Shown piece by piece: positions 1 to 9,038 of a stretch of DNA of 61,398 nt. Location of the stretch: the NCBI GenBank assembly GCA_016794525.1, contig JAEUJY010000017.1:1-61398 (forward strand), written 5' to 3'. Within the stretch, counting starts at the first letter, position 1. Each line of letters opens with the position of its first letter. Below the pieces are notes generated by a model. The model did no database searches. It worked only from the letters and a program-made list of their open reading frames with translations, and was not told where the DNA came from. Made by a program: the position numbers and the translations under genes. The stretch comes from Myxococcales bacterium. GTDB lineage: Bacteria; Myxococcota_A; Polyangia; Haliangiales; Haliangiaceae.

Positions 1-980
1 GTGGTGGGGCGCCCACGCGGCGGTGGCGGCGGCGCGGGCGGCGGCGGCGCGGCGGCGGCCGGGGCCGGCTCCTCGAGCGGGGGCAGCTCGATCGCGGCGT
101 CGCTGGCCGGCAGCGGCTCGAGGTCGGTGAGGCTGAGCGAGGCGCTGACCGACTCGAACGTCTCGAGCGGCTCGAGGGGTTCGATCGACTCGGGGATCAC
201 GCCCTCGGCCAGCGGCAGCGGCGCCGGCGCGGCGATCGGCTCGGGGATCGCGGCCTCGACCTCGATCGACGGCTCGACGATCGGCTCGGCGATCGGCTCG
301 ACGATCGGCTCGGCGACCGGCGCCACCGGCGGCGCCGGCGTCGGCGACGGCGTGCGCGCGAGCGCGGCCTGCGCGGCCTCGATCGGCATCGCGTCGGTGA
401 GCGCCGCGAACGCGGCGTCGGTCTCGGCGTCGATCAGGTCGTCGAAGCCGGTCGACGAGTGCACCGTGTGGGCGCCCTCGTTGAAGTCCTCGCCGTCGCC
501 GAGGTCGAGCGCGGCGCTGTCGACCTCGTCGACCAGCACGTCGTCGTCGATCGCGACCTCGTCGACCTCGACCGGGATCGCCAGCTCGCCGTCGCTGGTC
601 AGCTCGCCCAGGCCGATCAGGTTGTCGAGCTTGCCGAGCAGCTCGGCCGTCGAGAGCCCCCGCTTGTCGAGGTACTCGTCGGCGTGGACCTTGAGCTTGC
701 GGTGCGCCGCGAACGCGTCGATCGCGACGCTGCTCGTGACCAGCACCACCGGCACGTTGGCGGCGACGCCCTTCTTGGCCTTGTTGAACGTCGCGTAGCC
801 CTTCTTGTCGGGTTCGTCGACGGCGATCACCACCGCGACGACGCCCAGCTTGGCCACCTGGGCCAGCGCGTCGGCGGAGGTGTCCTGCACGACCTGGAAC
901 CCGTAGGGCCCCAGCTCGCGGCTGAGCAAGGCGTGGAACTCGCGGTCCGGATCGACAAGCAGGATCGGGCGCTGGCTCAT
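1..980 (-). CDS. FrzS-like pseudo-receiver protein (N-terminal part, runs off the window)
   Basis: The ATG is at 980 and the frame stays open to base 1, so only the N-terminal ~326 residues are here. Residues 1-125 form a receiver-like fold. D10 and D12 sit where the acidic pocket lies, but the phospho-acceptor position appears to be Ala53, with D55 two residues later. The stretch AAHRKLKVHADEYLDK closely matches the receiver of Myxococcus FrzS, a polarity protein of type IV pili motility that does not rely on phosphorylation. From residue ~127 the protein is an acidic, then Pro/Ala/Glu-rich linker with repeated EPI units. FrzS itself has a C-terminal coiled coil; that part would lie outside the window. 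The family call is from recognised sequence; a role in polarity is inferred. Confidence 0.75.
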   Translation of the reverse strand, partial: MSQRPILLVDPDREFHALLSRELGPYGFQVVQDTSADALAQVAKLGVVAVVIAVDEPDKKGYATFNKAKKGVAANVPVVLVTSSVAIDAFAAHRKLKVHADEYLDKRGLSTAELLGKLDNLIGLGELTSDGELAIPVEVDEVAIDDDVLVDEVDSAALDLGDGEDFNEGAHTVHSSTGFDDLIDAETDAAFAALTDAMPIEAAQAALARTPSPTPAPPVAPVAEPIVEPIAEPIVEPSIEVEAAIPEPIAAPAPLPLAEGVIPESIEPLEPLETFESVSASLSLTDLEPLPASDAAIELPPLEEPAPAAAAPPPPAPPPPPRGRPT

Positions 981-994
981 GGGGCGGCGATAAA

Positions 995-1000
995 ATTGTA
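995..1000 (-). promoter_or_regulatory. Candidate -10 element (TACAAT) of the FrzS-like gene
   Basis: Read on the minus strand, TACAAT matches the sigma-70 -10 consensus at five of six bases. It lies in a short AT-rich island and ends 14 nt before the ATG at 980. No convincing -35 hexamer is visible 16-18 nt upstream. The position would give a very short leader. Confidence 0.35.
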
Positions 1001-1083
1001 TCCGCTCCCACGGTGGCGCGCGCGCCGCGACGCCAATGTTTCCTCGCCCCCGTCGCCAGCCGCCGCGAAATAACTGGCGGTCG

Positions 1084-1824
1084 CTACCGCCGCGGGTCGT
1101 CGGCGCCGATGCGCGAGACCAGCTGGGTGCCGCGGACCAGCACCTTCAGCGCGTCGGTGCCCAGCGGCGACGACAGCCGGATCGCCCGGGCGCCGTCGCG
1201 CACGATCACCACGTCGGGCAGCGTCCAGGTCTCCCACCCGTTGAGCACGACCCGGCTGCTGGGGTCGAGGACGAGCCGCGCGGCGTCGTGGACGGTCGCG
1301 TAGACCGGGTAGCGGGCGCCGTCGGGCGCGACCGCCCAGTAGGTCAGGTTGGCGACGTCGGCGCCGAGCAGCTCGGTGCCGGTGCGCTGCAGCACGACGT
1401 CGTGGACCGCGGCGCCGTCGCGGAACGTGACCCGGTCGGTCGGCAGCGGCGCCCGCTCGACGGCGGCCGTCGGCTTGGCCGTGTGGCGGGTCGGGCCGTC
1501 GCCGACCACCACGAACACCACCAGCGCGGCGGCGGCGGCGACGGCGGCCGCGCCGGGCAGCGCCAGCGCGCGCCACGACGGGCGGGCCTTGCGGTCGACC
1601 GCGTCGAGCTCGCGGCCCAGGCGCTGGCGCAGCAGGTCGGGGGCCTTGGGCGGCGCCAGCCGCTGGCGCAGCTCGCCGAGGAAGCCGCGGTCCTTCTCGA
1701 CGTGGGCCCGGCAGGCGTCGCAGTCGATCAGGTGCAGCTCGACGTCGCGCAGCTCCTGATCGGCCAGCTCGCCGTCGCACAGCATCATGGACAGCGTGTC
1801 GATGTCGTCGCAGAGCTTGAGCAT
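1084..1824 (-). CDS. Anti-sigma factor with zinc-finger domain and one membrane helix
   Basis: A 246-residue protein. The N-terminal zinc-binding anti-sigma domain has the HxxxCxxC motif (H31, C35, C38) that holds an ECF sigma factor inactive. A single membrane helix follows at about residues 86-109 (Ala/Val-rich), and a ~135-residue C-terminal domain that should face the periplasm. The start ATG lies two bases after the stop of the sigma gene, so the two are co-transcribed and probably translationally coupled. It is the predicted membrane-bound inhibitor of the sigma factor encoded just upstream. The C-terminal sensor domain matches nothing I recognise, so the signal is unknown. Confidence 0.85.
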   Translation of the reverse strand: MLKLCDDIDTLSMMLCDGELADQELRDVELHLIDCDACRAHVEKDRGFLGELRQRLAPPKAPDLLRQRLGRELDAVDRKARPSWRALALPGAAAVAAAAALVVFVVVGDGPTRHTAKPTAAVERAPLPTDRVTFRDGAAVHDVVLQRTGTELLGADVANLTYWAVAPDGARYPVYATVHDAARLVLDPSSRVVLNGWETWTLPDVVIVRDGARAIRLSSPLGTDALKVLVRGTQLVSRIGADDPRR

Positions 1825-1826
1825 GG

Positions 1827-2471
1827 TCACGACTTCTTGCGGCGGTAGGCGGCCAGGTCGATCGGCGCCGCGGCCTCGGTTGCGGGGGGAGCGGCCTCGT
1901 CCTTGACGTAGCCCTCGGCCACGGCGAACGACCGCAGCTGGGCTTCGAGCAGGCGACGACCGCGGAACAGGCGGCTCATGACGGTGCCGACGGGACAGTC
2001 CATCGCGTCGGCGATCTCCTTGTACGACAGGCCCTCGACGTCGCACAGCACGACGGCCATGCGGAAGTCGGCGGGCAGCGCCTCGAGCGCGCGCTGCACG
2101 TCGTCGGAGACCGAGCGCTCGATCAGCGCCTTCTCCGGGCTCTGCTGGCTGGGCCGCAGCTCGTGGTGCAGCACGCCGTCGACCGCGTCTTGCTCGGCGG
2201 TGGCGGCGTCGAGCACCTCGCGCTGGCGGCGCTTGCGCTGGTACTCGTTGATGAACGTGTTGGTGAGGATCTTCAGCAGCCACGCCTTGCAGTTGGAGTT
2301 CTGCTCGAACGTGTCCCAGAACCGGTAGGCGCGCAGCAGCGCCTCCTGGACCAGGTCCTCGGCGTCGCGGGGGTTGCGGGCCAGCCGGAACGCCGCGCCG
2401 TACATGGCGTCGAGGTGGGGCAGGGCCACCGCCTCGAACTCGGCTCGGCGCGCGGGTTTCTTCGCCAGCAT
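1827..2471 (-). CDS. ECF-family RNA polymerase sigma factor
   Basis: A 214-residue sigma-70 family protein of ECF type. Region 2 includes [17 protein letters not shown] and the following [18 protein letters not shown]. Region 4 includes [20 protein letters not shown] and the helix-turn-helix [18 protein letters not shown] short Ala/Pro-rich tail of about 30 residues follows. Longer open frames extend upstream, but the ATG at 2471 directly precedes the family's usual N-terminus. The anti-sigma gene starts two bases downstream of its stop. A minus-strand TACAGT lies ~15 nt before the start, without a clear -35. The stimulus and regulon cannot be read from the sequence. Confidence 0.9.
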   Translation of the reverse strand: MLAKKPARRAEFEAVALPHLDAMYGAAFRLARNPRDAEDLVQEALLRAYRFWDTFEQNSNCKAWLLKILTNTFINEYQRKRRQREVLDAATAEQDAVDGVLHHELRPSQQSPEKALIERSVSDDVQRALEALPADFRMAVVLCDVEGLSYKEIADAMDCPVGTVMSRLFRGRRLLEAQLRSFAVAEGYVKDEAAPPATEAAAPIDLAAYRRKKS

Positions 2472-2551
2472 GGGAACGCTGCCTACTGTACCGGCCGGCC
2501 GGCCGCCCGCATTCCCGGCCGCGCGCAAACTGGCCGGCCCCCAAGATCGCC

Positions 2552-2580
2552 CTGGCACCCCCGGCACCCCGGGGTAAACT
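2552..2580 (+). promoter_or_regulatory. Candidate sigma-70-like promoter for the small membrane protein gene
   Basis: CTGGCA (2552-2557, four of six bases of the -35 consensus) and TAAACT (2575-2580, four of six of the -10) are separated by 17 nt. The -10 ends six bases before the ATG at 2587, so transcription would begin at or next to the start codon (leaderless). Confidence 0.4.
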
Positions 2581-2586
2581 GCCAGC

Positions 2587-2931
2587 ATGGCGGCTTCGCT
2601 CCAGGTTGCTCCGTGGTTCCAGCCCGCGCGGCGCACGATCATCGCGCTGGCGCTGGTCGGCACCGTCGCCGCGGGCGCGTTCGCGCTGCTCCGGCCCACC
2701 CCGCACCACGCCCGGTCCGAGCGGACTTCGCACTGCGAGCGCGGCCGGCACCACGGCTGGCACCGCTCGCCGCCGCCGCCGCCGCGTCACCACGACGACG
2801 ACGAGGACTGCGCCGCCGCGCTGGCCGCCCACGCGGCCGCGCGCCAGGCCTCGCCCGATCACGTCGCGCCCGCCGCCCCGCGCGATCACGCGCTCGGCGC
2901 CTGCGGGGCGCGCCACCCCCACCGCTTCTAG
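2587..2931 (+). CDS. Small His-rich single-pass membrane protein of unknown function
   Basis: 114 residues. One hydrophobic helix at about residues 18-36 ([18 protein letters not shown]) is followed by a His/Pro/Asp-rich tail with HH pairs, a run of five prolines, DDDED and four cysteines. The tail composition would suit metal binding, but no family is recognised. Codon use shows strong G/C at third positions, supporting real coding. It is divergent from the sigma/anti-sigma pair (116 bp apart) and nearly abuts the end of the convergent alanine dehydrogenase gene. A -10-like TAAACT precedes the ATG by six bases. It could belong to the same envelope response as the sigma pair, but only position suggests that. 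Confidence 0.55.
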   Translation: MAASLQVAPWFQPARRTIIALALVGTVAAGAFALLRPTPHHARSERTSHCERGRHHGWHRSPPPPPRHHDDDEDCAAALAAHAAARQASPDHVAPAAPRDHALGACGARHPHRF

Positions 2932-2943
2932 CGCGCTCGCGAG

Positions 2944-4050
2944 CTACGCCTTGTAGGGCGTGTGCGCGACGCCGAGCGCCTCGGCGACGGCCTTGTGCGG
3001 GACGGTGCCGCGGAACGTGTTGAGGCCGCTCTCGAAGACCGGGTCCTCCTTGATCGCGCCCTCGAGGCCGCGATCGGCGAGCTTGACCGCGTAGCGCATC
3101 GTCGCGTTGGTCAGCGCGTAGGTCGAGGTCCGCGGCACGGCGCCCGGCATGTTGGCGACGCCGTAGTGGATGACGTCGTGGACCACGTAGGTCGGCTTGT
3201 CGTGGTAGGTGACGCGCGCGGTCTCGACGCAGCCGCCCTGATCGATCGACACGTCGACGATCACCGAGCCGGGCTCCATCGCCTTGACGTGGGCCTCGGT
3301 CACCAAGCGCGGCGCGCGGGCGCCGGGCAGCAGCACCGCGCCGATCACCAGGTCGCTCTCGAGCACGGCGCGCTCGATCGCCATCGGATCGGAGTACTGG
3401 GTCGAGACGCGGCCCATGTAGATGTCGTCGAGGTACGCCAGCGTCTTGAGGTTGACGTCGAGCACCGTGACGTTGGCGCCCAGGCCGACCGCGATCTTCG
3501 CCGCGTTCGAGCCGACGACGCCGGCGCCGATGATCGTGACGCGGCCGCGGCGCACGCCGGGCACGCCGCCGAGCAGCACGCCCTTGCCGCCGCGCTCGCG
3601 CTCGAGGTAGGTCGCGCCGGCCTGGACCGCCATGCGGCCGGCCACCGCGCTCATCGGGGTGAGCAGCGGCAGATCGCCCGGGGTCGGCTCGATCGTCTCG
3701 TAGGCGACGCCGTCGACGCCGCGCTTGAGCATCTCGTGGCCGAGCTCCTGCGCGGCCGCGAGGTGCAGGTACGTGAAGAGGATCTGGCCCTTCCGCATCA
3801 GCGGATACTCGGGCGCGATCGGCTCCTTCACCTTCACCACCATGTCGGCCTCGCCCCACACCTCGTCGCGGGTGGCGACGATGCGCGCGCCCGCCTTGAC
3901 GTAGTGATCGTCGGGGATGCTCGAGCCGAGGCCCGCTCCCTGCTCGACGAGGACGGTGTGACCACGGCCGGTGAGGATGGCCACGCCAGCCGGGGTCATG
4001 CCGACGCGGAACTCTTGGGTCTTGATTTCCTTGGGGACGCCGATACGCAT
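2944..4050 (-). CDS. ald: Alanine dehydrogenase
   Basis: 368 residues, the usual length. Catalyses reversible NAD-dependent deamination of L-alanine to pyruvate and ammonium in the cytoplasm. The N-terminus [17 protein letters not shown] is the family hallmark and fixes the start; a frame extension of 15 residues upstream is not family-like. K75 (in VKVKEP) and H96 (in TYLHLA) match the pyruvate-binding Lys and catalytic His of characterised enzymes. The Rossmann motif [15 protein letters not shown] lies near residue 170 and [10 protein letters not shown] follows later. It appears monocistronic, with 142 bp to the next minus-strand gene. Confidence 0.95.
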   Translation of the reverse strand: MRIGVPKEIKTQEFRVGMTPAGVAILTGRGHTVLVEQGAGLGSSIPDDHYVKAGARIVATRDEVWGEADMVVKVKEPIAPEYPLMRKGQILFTYLHLAAAQELGHEMLKRGVDGVAYETIEPTPGDLPLLTPMSAVAGRMAVQAGATYLERERGGKGVLLGGVPGVRRGRVTIIGAGVVGSNAAKIAVGLGANVTVLDVNLKTLAYLDDIYMGRVSTQYSDPMAIERAVLESDLVIGAVLLPGARAPRLVTEAHVKAMEPGSVIVDVSIDQGGCVETARVTYHDKPTYVVHDVIHYGVANMPGAVPRTSTYALTNATMRYAVKLADRGLEGAIKEDPVFESGLNTFRGTVPHKAVAEALGVAHTPYKA

Positions 4051-4192
4051 GTGGCGCGCACTATCGAACCGCCGCCGCGGTGGAGTCAATGCCATCGCTC
4101 GACGGCGCGCAGCCCGATCGCGCGATCCGTCGCGCTGCGATGCGTCATGGCGTCCGCCGGCGCGGCACGTGGTCGCGGGGACGATCGAGGCG

Positions 4193-4825
4193 TCAGTACC
4201 AGCTGCGGACGCCGAGCAGGTAGCGCAGCGCGCCGACCGGCTCGGTCTCGACGCCGAGCGTCGCCGACCAGATCCGCGGATCGTCGACGGCCTGGGTGGC
4301 GGTGGCGACGACGCGCACGCCGATCATGTAGCGGGTGGCGCCGTGGCGCGGGTGCATCAGATCCCACGGCGCCTGGTAGCCGTAGCTCACCGCGGCGGTG
4401 GCGAGGTCGCGGTTGCCGCCGGCGCGCAGCGCCAGCACGCCGCGGCCCTCGTACCAGAACATGTCGAGCTTGCGCGGCAGGCCGGTGATCTGCAGCTCGC
4501 CGCCGATCATCGCGTCGCTCGACGTGCGCAGCTCGACCCACGGCCCCAGCCGCACGTCGCCGTCGGCGCCGACGCCGACGGTCGCGTCGGCGCCCAGCGC
4601 CACCTCCCAGCCGTGGTCGCGATCGGCGCCGGGATCGACCGGGCCGACCACCCGGGCGGCGGCGGTGGTGGGCGCCGGGGCCGAGCCGTAGGCGACCCGC
4701 AGCCACGACGACCACTCGAGGCGGGCGCGGCGCGGGGCTGCCGGCTCCTCGGGCGGCGGCGGCGGGTGGGCGAGGGCGGTGGCGGTCGAGGCGAGGAAGG
4801 CGAGGAAGGCGAGGCGCGCGCGCAT
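4193..4825 (-). CDS. Exported protein of unknown function
   Basis: 210 residues with a clear signal peptide ([19 protein letters not shown], cleavage before HPPPP). The mature part begins with a Pro/Glu linker and continues as beta-rich sequence with alternating hydrophobic residues and many Gly and aromatic residues (for example [15 protein letters not shown] and YLLGVRSWY at the very end). A C-terminal aromatic residue after a beta strand is typical of outer-membrane barrels, so a small barrel or outer-membrane-associated protein is possible. The ATG at 4825 is the only start that gives a signal peptide. It is divergent from the next exported protein, with 127 bp between the starts. Confidence 0.65.
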   Translation of the reverse strand: MRARLAFLAFLASTATALAHPPPPPEEPAAPRRARLEWSSWLRVAYGSAPAPTTAAARVVGPVDPGADRDHGWEVALGADATVGVGADGDVRLGPWVELRTSSDAMIGGELQITGLPRKLDMFWYEGRGVLALRAGGNRDLATAAVSYGYQAPWDLMHPRHGATRYMIGVRVVATATQAVDDPRIWSATLGVETEPVGALRYLLGVRSWY

Positions 4826-4952
4826 GGGGGCAGGGGTGAAACGCACGATCCGGCGGATCGACCCAATCGATCGGCGATCGCCGGGGTCGCTGTGCCCGTG
4901 AGCACACCGTGAGGGGGCCCCGGGGGGCCGGCGCGGCGAGGTACCGAGGGAC

Positions 4953-5894
4953 ATGCACCTCTTCGCGCGTGTCGGCGTCGTGACGTTGTTCGGGATGGCC
5001 GCCAGCGCCGCCCAGGCCCAGGACCTGCCAGCGCCCGGCGCCGGCGCGCCCGCGCCGGTGGCGCCGAGCGACCCGGCCGCGACCAGCGCGCCGGCCGACC
5101 CCGGCGCCCCACCGCCGCCGACCAAGGCCGGGCCCCGGCCGCCGCGCCGCGGCGACTTCGACGCCGGCGGCCAGCTGCGCCTGCCCAGCGGCCCCGACGA
5201 GATGGGCGCGTTCGCGTCGTTCAACTGGGTCGCGGTCGACGCGGTCGGGCGCTACTACCTGCTCGACACGGTGACCGTCACCGGCCGCGCGCCGCTGGCG
5301 ATCGTCCGCCCCGACACCGTCGGTGGCGCAGGCGGCGGCGCGATCGAGCCTGCGATGGTCGGCGGCGTCGACGTCGCGCTGCGCGCCGCGCTGCCGAAGG
5401 GGCCGTTCGCGCCCACCCGCTACAAGACCGACGTCGCGCTGACGGTGTCGGGCGCCTACGCGCGGGCCGGCGCGATGCTGCTCGGGCCCAAGGACTACCC
5501 GCTGTTCGTCGGCGACTTCGAGCCCGGCCTGACCGCCGGCCTCGAGGCGCGGGTCAAGCTCAGCTCGCTGGTCGACTTCGTGACCACGCCGGTGTGGATC
5601 TACCAGCGCGGCGACGTCGAGTCGGTCAGCGGCGTGCAGGTGCCGATGACCGCGGTGGTGGCGCTGGGCTCGCTGGTCAAGGTCAGCGCCGATCTCGCGG
5701 TCAATACCGGCGACGACTACGCGTTCGGCGCCGACGACGGCGGCCGCATCGCCGCGGGCGGCTCGCTCACGGTCAAGCTCGGCCCGATCCTCACCCACGT
5801 CGGCGCCGGCACCGCGAGCCTCCTCGCCGGCGGCGTCTACCCCACGGTGACGGACGGCATCTACCTCGACCTCGACGTGAAGTACGCCAAGTAG
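4953..5894 (+). CDS. Exported, probably outer-membrane beta-rich protein
   Basis: 313 residues. A signal peptide (MHLFARVGVVTLFGMAASAAQA) is followed by a long Ala/Pro linker to about residue 62, then a beta-rich domain starting FDAGGQLRLPSG and ending in YLDLDVKYAK. Repeated strand-like segments (GGVDVALRAALP, DVALTVSGAYARAGAM, GSLTVKLGPILTHVGAGTA) resemble a transmembrane beta-barrel. No specific family is recognised. It probably forms an operon with the lipoprotein gene 29 bp downstream. The divergent neighbour has similar features, so the three may form one envelope module. Confidence 0.65.
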   Translation: MHLFARVGVVTLFGMAASAAQAQDLPAPGAGAPAPVAPSDPAATSAPADPGAPPPPTKAGPRPPRRGDFDAGGQLRLPSGPDEMGAFASFNWVAVDAVGRYYLLDTVTVTGRAPLAIVRPDTVGGAGGGAIEPAMVGGVDVALRAALPKGPFAPTRYKTDVALTVSGAYARAGAMLLGPKDYPLFVGDFEPGLTAGLEARVKLSSLVDFVTTPVWIYQRGDVESVSGVQVPMTAVVALGSLVKVSADLAVNTGDDYAFGADDGGRIAAGGSLTVKLGPILTHVGAGTASLLAGGVYPTVTDGIYLDLDVKYAK

Positions 5895-5923
5895 CGCGCC
5901 GCGATCGCGTATGCTCGCCGCCG

Positions 5924-7300
5924 ATGCGGCGCGCGATCGCGATCGGCCTGGTGCTCGGCGCCTGCGGCGACGCCGGGCCGCCGCGGCTGGTGGCGCACCG
6001 TGCGGGCGAGCTGGTCGAGGGGCTCGGCTGTGGGCCCGACGGCTGCACCGCGGCGTGTGCCGCCGCCGGGTGCGACGACGGCCGGCGCGCCGGCCTGGTC
6101 GTGGTCGACAGCGACCAGCCGCTGACCGCGGCCCGCGCCGCGCTGGTCGGCTCCGACGTGCCGGTGACGGTCGAGGTGCTCGGCGCGCGCACGGCGGGCG
6201 ACGTCGTCCGCACCGCGATCGCGGTGCGCATCCCGGTCGCGGTCGGGCTGACCGCGCGGACGTACCCGCTCGCGCTCACCGTCGTCGGCGCCGGCGGCGA
6301 GGCCACGCTCACGCTCGACGCCGTCGGCCTGCCCGAGCTGGTGATCGCCGACGGCCCCGCGCCGGCCGATGGCCGCTACGCGTCGATCGTGCTGCCGACG
6401 GCGATCGCCGCGCGGCTCACTGGCGTCGCGCCGCTGCGGCTCGAGGCCACCGGCGACATCACGCTGGCCGGTGCGGTCGATCTCGGCGGCGACGCGATCG
6501 GCCCCGGGCCCGGCGGCTGCGCCGGCGCCGCGCCGTCGACCACCGCGTCGCCGTGCGGCCCGGGCGGCGGGCTGGGCGCGCTCACGGTCTACGGCGGCAG
6601 CGGCGGCTACGGCACCGCCGGCGCCGACTCCGGCGACGGCCCCGGCACCGGCGGCATGATCACCGGCAACCCGACCGCGGTGCCGCTCGGCGCCAGCGCC
6701 ATCCTCGCCGACGACAACCGCGGCCACGGCGGCGGCGCCCACGGCGACAGCCGCGGCGGTCACGGCGGCGGCGCGGCGTACCTCGGCACCGCCGGCAAGG
6801 TCGCCGTCGGCCAGTACGCGCAGGTCACCGCGCGCGGCAGCGCCCCCGGCCAGGGCAGCTCGGCCCAAGAGGGCGGCGGCGGCTCGGGCGGCGCGCTCAT
6901 CCTCGCCGCCGGCGCCGGCTTCGCGATCAGCCCGGCGTCGACCGCGGCGCTCGACGCCACCGGCACCCGCGGCGGCGGCGACGGCCGCATCCGCGTCGAC
7001 GGCCCCGGCCCGCTGCCGGCGGCGACGCCCGCGCCGTGGCTCGGCCCGCGCTGGGTCGACGCGCCGCTGGTGCTCGCCGACGGCGCCGCGCTCACGCTCG
7101 CCGTCGATCCCCGCGCCACCGCGCCGCTCGCCGTCGCGATCGACGGCTCGGTGATCGCCACCTGCACGCCGGTCGCCGGCGCCTGCACGATCACGCCCGC
7201 CCTCGCCCCCGGCGTCACCCGCCTGTGTGTGCTGGCCCGCGCCGACGCCGACCCGACGCTGCCCGAGAACCGCGCCTGCATCGACGTCGCGCGGCTGTGA
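5924..7300 (+). CDS. Large lipoprotein with a Gly-rich central region
   Basis: 458 residues. The lipoprotein signal MRRAIAIGLVLGAC (lipobox LGAC) fixes the ATG at 5924; an earlier ATG at 5911 is in another frame. Residues ~20-175 include a Cys-containing segment and a beta-rich domain. A glycine-rich stretch follows at about residues 190-350 with many GG pairs and HGGG units, resembling the Gly-rich cell-surface layers of myxobacterial lipoproteins. The C-terminal ~90 residues are beta-rich and end with CIDVARL. A TATGCT hexamer lies eight bases before the ATG. The last 62 bases of the gene are duplicated at 29004-29065. It converges with the next minus-strand gene with only eight bases between stops. 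Confidence 0.75.
   Translation: MRRAIAIGLVLGACGDAGPPRLVAHRAGELVEGLGCGPDGCTAACAAAGCDDGRRAGLVVVDSDQPLTAARAALVGSDVPVTVEVLGARTAGDVVRTAIAVRIPVAVGLTARTYPLALTVVGAGGEATLTLDAVGLPELVIADGPAPADGRYASIVLPTAIAARLTGVAPLRLEATGDITLAGAVDLGGDAIGPGPGGCAGAAPSTTASPCGPGGGLGALTVYGGSGGYGTAGADSGDGPGTGGMITGNPTAVPLGASAILADDNRGHGGGAHGDSRGGHGGGAAYLGTAGKVAVGQYAQVTARGSAPGQGSSAQEGGGGSGGALILAAGAGFAISPASTAALDATGTRGGGDGRIRVDGPGPLPAATPAPWLGPRWVDAPLVLADGAALTLAVDPRATAPLAVAIDGSVIATCTPVAGACTITPALAPGVTRLCVLARADADPTLPENRACIDVARL
7239..7300. repeat. Left copy of 62-bp direct repeat (3' end of the Gly-rich lipoprotein gene)
   Basis: These 62 bases, up to and including the TGA stop, recur at 29004-29065 in the same orientation with one mismatch (G/A at 7272/29037). 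The sequences diverge at once on both sides. The two copies enclose the whole nine-gene minus-strand block, like the duplicated target end seen at integrated islands. Confidence 0.8.
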
Positions 7301-7308
7301 TCGCCGCG

Positions 7309-9036
7309 CTAGGGCTGGTGCGGCGGCGCCTCCACCGCGCGGTCGAAGCGCAGATCGGCGCTCCCTTCGCTGGTGCCGATCCGCCGCGTCCGCGCCAGCC
7401 AGACGTAGGTCGAGCCGTCGGCGCCGCGGGCGCGCCGGTGCCCACGTCGCACGTGCGTGCCCTCACGCGGCACGTGCTCTTCACGGACCCGTAGCGGCGT
7501 CCCACCGCCGGCCGCCAGGATGCGCCCCTCCGGGGTAGGCAGCGTCGGCGCCGCCGCGTCGGTGGTGAGCAGACCGGCCAGCTCGAGGACCACTTCGTGA
7601 CTGGGCGCCAGCTTCACCGGCTGCAGCGGAAACCAGTGACGAGGTACTGGCGACTGCAGGCGGTAGCGCAGCGCGGCGCCAGCGGGCAGCGGCGCTTCGC
7701 TCGGCGCGGGCGCGGACGGCCGATCCGCCGCGCGGCGACCGCCGCCCAGCGCGCCCTGGGTCGTGTGCTCGACCGCCCAGACCAGGTTGGCCATCTCGTC
7801 GCGCAAGAAGCGCACCTCCTCGATGGGCGGGCCTTCCTGGACCGACGCCGCGCACGATCGTGGCACCAGGTGGAACGGCGCGAGCGCGGCGCTGTCGTCG
7901 GCGATCGCGAACATCGCGAAGCGACCGTTGCCGGCCGTGCCCGACTCGGCCCGAGGCACGTCGGTGGCTTCACCGAACACGTCGATGACCGTCACCTCGC
8001 TCGCGCACAGCGAGCCGCAGGGCTGCTCGAACGGGACGAGGTACCAGTCGTTGCCGTGGACCAGCATGAAGTCGAGCAGCAGCATCGACGCCAGGTTGCG
8101 GCGGTCGGGGCGGATCGCGTCGATCGGAAACCGCGCGTCCTCGAAGTCCCAGAACCGTTCGTTAGGCATGCCGCGGAAGCGCACCGGTCCGGGGATCACC
8201 GCACGGATCTGGTGGAGCGTCTCCCCTGCCGGGATCGCCGACGACGGGGCCTCGAGGCGGCGATCGAACGCGAACCAGTCGAGGTCGCCGCGCCGGTCCG
8301 GGTTCGCCGTGAACGACTCCGGCGTGGCGCCGGAGACCGCGCTGTAGACGGCCGGCGCCGCGCTGAGCGTCTCCGTGCGCCACCCGGGCGGCGCGCCCTG
8401 GCCTGGTCCGCCGAGGCCTTGCTCGATCCAGGCGGTGAGGCTCGCGATCGCCGCGGCGGCCTGGCCGCGCCATGCCCCGCCAACCGTCCAAGGCACGCCC
8501 GGGACTGGTGCCGGCGTCGGGTCGGCGCCAGGCGGTGGTGGCGGGACCGGCAGGCGGGTCGCGGCCCACAGCGCCTGGCCGTCGATCGCCCGGCCGCGCC
8601 ACAAGGCGCGCAGCCGCGCTGCGCGCGGGTCGTCATCGGCGGTGTCCGGGATCGGGTAGGCCGCCACGAACAGCGGCCGCAGGTGCGCCGCCCCTGCATC
8701 GGCCAGCAGCCGCTCGAACGTCTGGCCGATCTCGACCGCGCGCGCGAGGTCGTCGGGCGACGGTGGCTCGGCTGTCAGGCTGGCCTCGAGCGGCGCCGCC
8801 GGAGGCAGCGGCGCCGCCGGGCCGCCCGCCTCGCCCCAGGCGGTCAGCGGCGCCGTCGAGGTCGACACGCGCACGTAGGCCGGCGCGCCGGCGTCTTCGC
8901 CCTGGAACTCGCCGAGCTGCCACTGGCGCGCGAGCAGCCACGCTGGGTCGTAGGCGCGGGCCGCGAGCGCCTCGCTGAGGTCCACCGCGCGCGGGCGAGG
9001 CTCGAGCCGGTTCCAGTAGGTGATGGACGACGGCAT
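7309..9036 (-). CDS. Uncharacterised 575-aa protein, last gene of the large operon
   Basis: 575 residues, no signal peptide or membrane helix. The N-terminus MPSSITYWNRLEPRPRA is followed by AYDPAWLLARQWQLGEFQGE. From memory, WLLARQWQLGEFQGEDAG-type sequences occur in hypothetical proteins of actinobacteria and other bacteria; I know no function. A proline/alanine-rich stretch lies near residues 180-200. The middle (about 280-370) has aromatic-rich segments such as NERFWDFEDARFPID and MLVHGNDWYLVPFE. The start ATG is two bases beyond the TGA of the 1418-aa gene (TGA-CC-ATG), so translation is probably coupled. Conserved presence with the next two genes would suggest one complex, but that is inference. 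Confidence 0.8.
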   Translation of the reverse strand: MPSSITYWNRLEPRPRAVDLSEALAARAYDPAWLLARQWQLGEFQGEDAGAPAYVRVSTSTAPLTAWGEAGGPAAPLPPAAPLEASLTAEPPSPDDLARAVEIGQTFERLLADAGAAHLRPLFVAAYPIPDTADDDPRAARLRALWRGRAIDGQALWAATRLPVPPPPPGADPTPAPVPGVPWTVGGAWRGQAAAAIASLTAWIEQGLGGPGQGAPPGWRTETLSAAPAVYSAVSGATPESFTANPDRRGDLDWFAFDRRLEAPSSAIPAGETLHQIRAVIPGPVRFRGMPNERFWDFEDARFPIDAIRPDRRNLASMLLLDFMLVHGNDWYLVPFEQPCGSLCASEVTVIDVFGEATDVPRAESGTAGNGRFAMFAIADDSAALAPFHLVPRSCAASVQEGPPIEEVRFLRDEMANLVWAVEHTTQGALGGGRRAADRPSAPAPSEAPLPAGAALRYRLQSPVPRHWFPLQPVKLAPSHEVVLELAGLLTTDAAAPTLPTPEGRILAAGGGTPLRVREEHVPREGTHVRRGHRRARGADGSTYVWLARTRRIGTSEGSADLRFDRAVEAPPHQP

Positions 9037-9038
9037 GG

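Noticed and set aside
1-798. Long plus-strand open frame rich in Gly/Ser/Ala
   Set aside because: It is antisense to the FrzS-like gene, whose minus-strand translation gives a recognisable receiver. The plus frame is low-complexity and typical of non-coding frames in GC-rich DNA.
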